Positions 59,820 through 64,000 of a stretch of 64,000 nucleotides of DNA are shown in pieces. The stretch is from contig JBBQSA010000005.1 of NCBI GenBank assembly GCA_038214295.1, positions 35,918 through 99,917 on the forward strand, given 5' to 3'. The first letter of the stretch is position 1, and the number at the start of each line of letters is the position of its first letter. The position numbers were made by a program, and so were the translations under genes. The notes under the pieces are model-generated. The model saw only the letters and a program-made list of their open reading frames with translations, had not been told where the DNA came from and did not search any database. Source of the stretch: SHZI01 sp038214295 (GTDB lineage Bacteria; Pseudomonadota; Gammaproteobacteria; Steroidobacterales; GCA-2729495).

Positions 59820-61034
59820 CTGCTCAAGGTTCTCATCATCGACGATCACGCCGACTATCGTCGGCTGCTATCGCACCACGTCGCAACCCGCTGGCCGGAT
59901 GCCGTGATCCGGGAATATGACCCGCTGTTGTCGGGCCGTCTTCCAGCCGCTTTCTCCGGTGCAGGCAACGACGTCATCCTGCTGGGTCATCCTTCGGCGC
60001 GCGGTGACGCGGTGGACTGGGTGCGACAGTTCAGGGCACTGCCACGCTTTCCCCCCATTGTCGTGATTGGCAGCGGTGATGAACGGCAGATTGTCGCCGC
60101 ACTCAAGGCGGGCGCCGATGACTACATCGGCAAGCCCGGGCTCACCAACGCGCGGCTCGTGGAGGCCATCGAGGGTGCGCTGCAGTCCAGGTCAGGTGGC
60201 GGCGGAAAAGCCAGCCAGCCTGATCTTGCTGTCACCGGCAATATCGAGCCGATTCCGCGGAACTACGAGATCCTGCGCAAGCTGGCCCACGGCGAGCTGG
60301 CGACGGTCTATCTCGCGCGGGAGCGCAGTTCGGGCCGTGAGCTCGTGCTGAAGGTTCTGCACCAGCTGGCCGATTCCTCGGCCGGCAAGATCCTCGACCG
60401 CTTTTTGCGGGAGTACGAGCTCATTGCCCGCCTGAATCACCCGAACGTCGTGCGCATTCATGATTTTGGCGTCGCGGACGATCACGCCTACATTGCGATG
60501 GAGTACTGCGGTGGCGGAAGCCTGAAGCGGCGCATTGGCGCCGGGATGGATGGCTACGAGGCCTACCGGCTGATGCGCGATATTGCCGGCGCGCTCGGCG
60601 TTCTGCACGCCGCCGGTATCCTCCACCGGGATCTCAAGCCAACCAATGTGCTATTCCGGGACGACGGATCCCTGGTGCTTATAGATTTTGGCCTTGCCAA
60701 GCAGGTGGCGTTAAAGGCCGAGGTGACTGGCGCCGGGGCGATCTTCGGCACTCCGTACTACGTGAGTCCGGAGCAGGGGCATGGGGAACCGGTCGACATT
60801 CGGGGTGACATCTACAGTCTCGGCGTTATCTTCTTCGAGATGCTCACCGGCGCGAAACCTTACGACGGTGACACGGCGATGGCTGTAATCGTCAGGCATC
60901 GCCAGGCACCCGTGCCCGAGCTGCCCGCCTCCCTCGGGGAATTCCAGCCGCTGATCGGGCGCATGCTGGCCAAGGATCCGGCGGACCGCTTTCAGACCGT
61001 GGAAGAACTGCTGGCCTGGCAGCCCGCGGGCTGA
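59820..61034 (+). CDS. Degenerate receiver domain fused to Ser/Thr kinase, no canonical start
   Basis: The frame reads as LLKVLIIDDHADYRRLLSH at its beginning, an unmistakable receiver domain, but it contains no ATG, GTG or TTG between its upstream stop (59754) and GTG 59904, which is inside the domain. CTG at 59820, just after purF, is the plausible start (404 residues). The receiver (1-125) lacks its phosphoacceptor: VILLGHPSARG replaces the usual Asp-containing strand, while the Lys in YIGKP is kept. Residues 140-400 are a Hanks-type kinase with Lys in LVLKVL, HRDLKPTN near 270 and DFGLAK near 288. It may read a neighbour through the receiver. Confidence 0.75.
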   Translation: MLKVLIIDDHADYRRLLSHHVATRWPDAVIREYDPLLSGRLPAAFSGAGNDVILLGHPSARGDAVDWVRQFRALPRFPPIVVIGSGDERQIVAALKAGADDYIGKPGLTNARLVEAIEGALQSRSGGGGKASQPDLAVTGNIEPIPRNYEILRKLAHGELATVYLARERSSGRELVLKVLHQLADSSAGKILDRFLREYELIARLNHPNVVRIHDFGVADDHAYIAMEYCGGGSLKRRIGAGMDGYEAYRLMRDIAGALGVLHAAGILHRDLKPTNVLFRDDGSLVLIDFGLAKQVALKAEVTGAGAIFGTPYYVSPEQGHGEPVDIRGDIYSLGVIFFEMLTGAKPYDGDTAMAVIVRHRQAPVPELPASLGEFQPLIGRMLAKDPADRFQTVEELLAWQPAG

Positions 61035-61073
61035 GCGCGCCAGGGCCGGCGCTGACCGGCGCCAAGTGACGCC

Positions 61074-61805
61074 TCAGGGCGCCGGGAAGGCCAGGGTCGT
61101 CAGCTCGGGGCCACCCGAGCCCCAGGCCAGGACACTGCCTTGTTCGTGCCAGGCGCCGAGCACAATTCGGCGGCCCGGTTGGCAGTCGATGGTCAGGGCG
61201 TGGATTGCCGGCCGGTGCGTATGGCCGTGTATCAGGCAGCGCACACCGTGCCGGCGGAGTGCGGCTTCGACTGCGCCATCATTGACGTCCATGATGGCCG
61301 GCAGCTTGCCGGTATTGGCCGCCATGCTGCGCCGGCGGGCGATGGACGCAATGGCTGAGCGGACACGGCGCGGCAGCAACAGATAGAGCGCCTGGACCAG
61401 CGGGCGATGTACAAAGCGACGATAGCGCTGGTAGGCGTGGTCATCAGTGCACAGGGTGTCGCCGTGCATGAGCAGGATCCGTTCGCCCTGAATCTCAATC
61501 AGGCTTTCGTCCGGCAGCAGGGTCAGGCCGGTGCTGGCCGCAAAGCGCTCCCCGGTCAGAAAGTCCCGGTTCCCGCGCAGGAAGAAGCATGCCCGGCCGC
61601 TGCCGGAGTACTGGTGCAGGGCTGAGAGAATACCCTGCTCATGGCCGCCAGCAGCATCGTCGCCGGTCCATGCCTCGAAGAGATCACCGAGAATGTAGAG
61701 TCGGTCCGCGCTGCGGGCCGGACCATCAAGAAACTGCAGAAAAGCGGTGGTGGAGGCCGGCCGGGAGGCGTCGAGATGCAGGTCGGAAACGAAGAGCGCC
61801 GTCAT
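61074..61805 (-). CDS. lpxH: UDP-2,3-diacylglucosamine diphosphatase
   Basis: A manganese phosphoesterase of lipid A synthesis at the inner membrane. The 243-residue protein has FVSDLHLDASRP, GDLFEAWTGDD, RGNRDF, MHGDTLCTDD and HGHTH, the complete metallophosphoesterase set. It converges on the kinase gene and its start is coupled to ppi by ATGA-like overlap. Confidence 0.96.
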   Translation of the reverse strand: MTALFVSDLHLDASRPASTTAFLQFLDGPARSADRLYILGDLFEAWTGDDAAGGHEQGILSALHQYSGSGRACFFLRGNRDFLTGERFAASTGLTLLPDESLIEIQGERILLMHGDTLCTDDHAYQRYRRFVHRPLVQALYLLLPRRVRSAIASIARRRSMAANTGKLPAIMDVNDGAVEAALRRHGVRCLIHGHTHRPAIHALTIDCQPGRRIVLGAWHEQGSVLAWGSGGPELTTLAFPAP

Positions 61806-62401
61806 CTTGCAATCGGCGTTTTCAACACGGTGACATTACGGATCAGGACGGGCTCGAGCGGGACGTCCTGCATGCCGTTCTTGTTGCCCGTTGCCCGATG
61901 ACCGATCTCATCGACCACATCCATTCCCAGGATCACTTCGCCGAATACCGCATAGCCCCAGCGCGTGGCCTTGGGGTCGAGCGCCAGGTTGTCCGCGAGG
62001 TTGATGTAGAACTGGGCATCGGCGGAGTGGGGTTCTCCTGTTCTCGCCATCGCGATGGACCCGCGGCGATTGCTGAGCCCGTTGCCGGATTCATTGACGA
62101 GGGGAGGGCGAGGCGGTTTGATAATAAGTTCGGGCGTGAAACCGCCACCCTGGATAACGAACCCGCTCACGACGCGATGAAATACTGTCCCGGCGTAGAA
62201 GCCGGAGTTTACGTACTGGAGGAAATTTGCGACTGTGAGCGGGGCGCGTTCGTCGGCCATTTGCAGGACGAAATCCCCGGCAGATGTCTCAAATTTCACC
62301 TGTGTCGGCTCCGCGGCACCGACATGACCTGCGAAGCCGGCAACCGTCATTGCCAGAATGAGCCAGAGGGCGCGTGTGCGGGGGGTGCGTGTGCAGGACA
62401 T
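61802..62401 (-). CDS. Exported cyclophilin-type peptidyl-prolyl isomerase
   Basis: A 199-residue isomerase with a signal peptide (ALWLILAMTVAGFAGHVGA), hence periplasmic, PpiA-like. The cyclophilin core is VKFETSAGDFVLQM, FHRVVSGFVIQGGGF and the ending VFGEVILGMDVVD. It overlaps lpxH by four bases. Confidence 0.93.
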   Translation of the reverse strand: MSCTRTPRTRALWLILAMTVAGFAGHVGAAEPTQVKFETSAGDFVLQMADERAPLTVANFLQYVNSGFYAGTVFHRVVSGFVIQGGGFTPELIIKPPRPPLVNESGNGLSNRRGSIAMARTGEPHSADAQFYINLADNLALDPKATRWGYAVFGEVILGMDVVDEIGHRATGNKNGMQDVPLEPVLIRNVTVLKTPIAR

Positions 62402-62427
62402 CAGTCAACTCCGAATGCAGAAATGGA

Positions 62428-63315
62428 CTAATTGGCTGGGGCGAGTTCCCGTGCCTCGAGCAGGGCAGTACCCGATATCGCCGCCGTGAGCGTGTTTTCC
62501 AGCAGCATTGCAATGGTCATCGGTCCCACGCCACCTGGCACAGGCGTGATCCAGCTGGCCCGCTTCCGTGCCTCTTCGAAGCCCACGTCACCAGCGAGCT
62601 TGCCATCCGGGAGTCGGCTGATGCCGATGTCCAGGACGACCGCCCCGGGCTTGATCCAGTTGCCGGGAATGAGTGCCGGCTTGCCTACCGCGACGGCCAG
62701 GATATCGGCCTCAGCGACATGATGGTGCAGGTCCCGGGTGAAGCGATGGCACACGGTCGTCGTGGCGCCGGCCAGAAGCAGTTCGAGTGCCAGGGGTCGA
62801 CCCACGTGATTGGATGCACCGATCACGACCGCGTGCTGGCCCTTGACTGGCGCCTCGATGTGCTGGAGGAGGGTCATTACCCCGTAAGGGGTTGCGGGCC
62901 GCAACACGGGAATGCGCTGACAGAGCCTGCCAACCGTATAGGGATGAAAGCCGTCCACGTCCTTGACGGGATCGATTCGTTCGATGACCGCGATTTCACT
63001 GATGTGGGGCGGCAGGGGCAACTGGACCAGAATTCCGTCGATTTCCGGGTCACTATTGAGCTGGTCGATCAGTTTGAGAATTTCGCCCTCGCCGGTGGAC
63101 ACCGGAAGGTCGTAATCCCGGGACATGATGCCCACCTCGGTGCAGGCTTGGCGCTTGTTGCGCACGTAGATCCGGGATGCGGGGTCGTCTCCGACCAGGA
63201 TTACCGCCAGACCCGGGGGGCGGGCGCCGGCCCGGACCCGGTCCGCGATCCGCTGGCGCAGCGCGCTGCGGCGCTCACTGGCGATGGATTTGCCGTCAAT
63301 CAGGCGGGCTGTCAT
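62428..63315 (-). CDS. folD: Methylenetetrahydrofolate dehydrogenase/cyclohydrolase
   Basis: Bifunctional enzyme that oxidises methylene-THF to formyl-THF for purine synthesis. The 295-residue protein has the catalytic Lys in IYVRNKRQA, PLPPHI, GASNHVGRP and TPVPGGVGPMT. The usable start is ATG at 63315. It is divergent from the tRNA cluster. Confidence 0.96.
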   Translation of the reverse strand: MTARLIDGKSIASERRSALRQRIADRVRAGARPPGLAVILVGDDPASRIYVRNKRQACTEVGIMSRDYDLPVSTGEGEILKLIDQLNSDPEIDGILVQLPLPPHISEIAVIERIDPVKDVDGFHPYTVGRLCQRIPVLRPATPYGVMTLLQHIEAPVKGQHAVVIGASNHVGRPLALELLLAGATTTVCHRFTRDLHHHVAEADILAVAVGKPALIPGNWIKPGAVVLDIGISRLPDGKLAGDVGFEEARKRASWITPVPGGVGPMTIAMLLENTLTAAISGTALLEARELAPAN

Positions 63316-63346
63316 GACGGCCGACACCTTATCACGCCGCCCCAAA

Positions 63347-63375
63347 TTGACGCTGTCCGCTATCGTCCTTATGAT
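63347..63375 (+). promoter_or_regulatory. Upstream promoter of the tRNA cluster
   Basis: TTGACG (63347-63352) and TATGAT (63370-63375) with 17-base spacing. Confidence 0.65.
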
Positions 63376-63418
63376 CGCGGCCCCTGATTTAAGTAGCCCT
63401 GCACGGTCGGCTCCTCGC

Positions 63419-63424
63419 TATAAT
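63419..63424 (+). promoter_or_regulatory. Second -10 box before tRNA-Pro
   Basis: TATAAT followed by the GC-rich discriminator GACGCCGCC, as is common for stringently controlled stable-RNA promoters; it lies 22 bases before the tRNA. No clear -35 box. Confidence 0.5.
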
Positions 63425-63446
63425 GACGCCGCCGGGAACTTGAGTT

Positions 63447-63523
63447 CGGGGCATGGCGCAGTCTGGTAGCGCATCTGCTTTGGGAGCAGAGGGTCGGCGG
63501 TTCGAATCCGTCTGCCCCGACCA
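63447..63523 (+). tRNA. tRNA-Pro (UGG)
   Basis: A complete cloverleaf: acceptor CGGGGCA pairs with TGCCCCG, anticodon loop TTTGGGA gives anticodon TGG, T-arm GGTTCGAATCC, and CCA is encoded at 63521-63523. Confidence 0.95.
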
Positions 63524-63525
63524 CC

Positions 63526-63563
63526 CGGCCCCTGGTCGATCCCGGGATCGACTCCTGGGGCCG
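63526..63563. repeat. Nested palindrome between tRNA-Pro and tRNA-Arg
   Basis: Outer arms CGGCCCC/GGGGCCG enclose the perfect palindrome TCGATCCCGGGATCGA. It may be a processing signal in the polycistronic tRNA transcript. Confidence 0.6.
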
Positions 63564-63580
63564 ACCCCTGGCGAAGCGGA

Positions 63581-63657
63581 GCGCCTGTAGCTCAACCGGA
63601 CAGAGCACCGGCCTTCTAAGCCGGGGGCTGCAGGTTCGAGTCCTGCCAGGCGCGCCA
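63581..63657 (+). tRNA. tRNA-Arg (UCU)
   Basis: Acceptor GCGCCTG pairs with CAGGCGC; anticodon loop CTTCTAA gives TCT; T-arm CAGGTTCGAGTCCTG; CCA encoded at 63655-63657. Confidence 0.95.
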
Positions 63658-63674
63658 TAATGAGAATGGTCAGT

Positions 63675-63751
63675 GGTGGGCGTAGCTCAGTTGGTAGAGC
63701 ACCGGATTGTGATTCCGGTGGTCGTGGGTTCGAGCCCCATCGTCCACCCCA
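63675..63751 (+). tRNA. tRNA-His (GUG)
   Basis: Includes the extra 5' G (63675) paired with discriminator C as in tRNA-His. Acceptor GTGGGCG pairs with CGTCCAC with one wobble; anticodon GTG; CCA encoded at the end. Confidence 0.95.
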
Positions 63752-63765
63752 ACTCGACGTGCCGT

Positions 63766-63830
63766 GTGGGAGCGGCTTCAGCCGCGATACTTGCCTAGTG
63801 TAGCCGCGATACTTGCCTAGATAGAGCCGC
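63766..63830 (+). repeat. REP-like palindrome with a 19-bp direct repeat, before tRNA-Lys
   Basis: A GTGGGAGCGGCT/AGCCGCGA palindrome (stem at 63772-63785) of the REP type common in Pseudomonas and relatives is followed by two copies of AGCCGCGATACTTGCCTAG (63780-63798 and 63802-63820). A third AGCCGCG begins at 63825. It is the only REP-like element I noticed in the window. Confidence 0.7.
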
Positions 63831-63906
63831 GGGCCGTTAGCTCAACTGGTAGAGCAGTGGACTCTTAATCCATTGGTTGTAAGTTCAAGTCTTACACGGC
63901 CCACCA
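63831..63906 (+). tRNA. tRNA-Lys (CUU)
   Basis: Acceptor GGGCCGT pairs with ACGGCCC; anticodon loop CTCTTAA gives CTT; T-arm GTAAGTTCAAGTCTTAC; CCA encoded. The last 94 bases of the window hold no feature that I can see. Confidence 0.95.
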
Positions 63907-64000
63907 TCTCCTCCCCGTTTCCCGCCAGTTCCAGGCCCCCGGCTTGGGCACCGGCAATTCATTAGACCACCGCCTGACGCACGCCTGGGCCACCCCGCTG

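Noticed and set aside
59904..61034. Short version of the receiver-kinase from GTG 59904
   Set aside because: It would begin inside the receiver domain and remove its first strand and helix.
1..64000. CRISPR array, prophage or insertion sequence
   Set aside because: No spaced repeat array, integrase, transposase or phage structural gene is seen; the repeats found are too short or too few.

Overview
This 64 kb window looks like ordinary chromosome from a GC-rich gammaproteobacterium. The evidence is the set of lineage-typical gene neighbourhoods: glyA-nrdR-ribD-ribE-ribBX-ribH-nusB-thiL-pgpA, efp with epmA and epmB, prmB-aroC, asd-fimV-truA-accD-folC-dedD-cvpA-purF, feoA-feoB, parE-parC, lpxH and ettA. 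FimV, a FimX-like protein and a Pro-Arg-His-Lys tRNA cluster point towards the Xanthomonadales/Nevskiales/Steroidobacterales side of the class. No species can be named from the sequence. I see no prophage, insertion sequence, CRISPR array or plasmid gene. Coding density is very high and no gene-free gap exceeds 300 bases.

Layout. 1-7.1 kb: end of a DUF6940-like gene, iron superoxide dismutase, a secreted formylglycine-generating-enzyme-like protein, an MFS exporter, an unknown lipoprotein plus small exported protein, a flavin-dependent LLM oxidoreductase, and a probable red-chlorophyll-catabolite-reductase (bilin reductase fold) homologue. 7.1-9.8 kb: the feoA-feoB iron uptake operon with a small Cys-containing membrane protein and a clear Fur box. 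9.8-19.7 kb: a stand-alone TagH-type FHA protein, DUF1820-purL, a TPR protein, a zinc-ribbon/DUF4145-like protein, ettA and an AcuC-like deacetylase. 19.8-26.9 kb: a tightly packed operon for one-carbon metabolism, riboflavin and thiamine. 26.9-33.3 kb: a kinase fused to a cyclic-nucleotide-binding domain, an M1 aminopeptidase, a zinc alcohol dehydrogenase, an unknown membrane protein and xseB. 33.3-35.9 kb: a rubrerythrin / Fe-S protein / DUF3501 oxidative-stress cluster behind a palindrome of Fur-family geometry. 36-42 kb: topoisomerase IV and a second, short FimV-like protein. 42.1-44.2 kb: a FimX-like degenerate GGDEF-EAL protein. 44.3-47.8 kb: EF-P with its lysylation enzymes and psd. 47.9-59.8 kb: prmB to purF. 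59.8-63.3 kb: a receiver-kinase fusion lacking a normal start codon, lpxH, cyclophilin and folD. 63.4-63.9 kb: four tRNA genes with a REP-like palindrome.

How the parts fit. Much of the window is housekeeping: purines (purL, purF), folate/C1 (glyA, folC, folD), riboflavin, lipids (accD, psd, pgpA, lpxH) and translation (EF-P, EttA, PrmB, TruA, tRNAs). Two themes go beyond that. One is iron and peroxide handling: sodB, feoAB and the rubrerythrin cluster. The other is surface and signalling: two FimV-family proteins, a FimX-like c-di-GMP effector, two unrelated Ser/Thr kinases and an orphan TagH-type FHA protein that could read kinase signals. The most unusual loci are the CTG-started degenerate receiver-kinase, the three phased repeats before the FimX-like gene, the operator overlapping the rubrerythrin promoter, the RCCR-like protein and the 11-bp tandem repeat at 16.1 kb.
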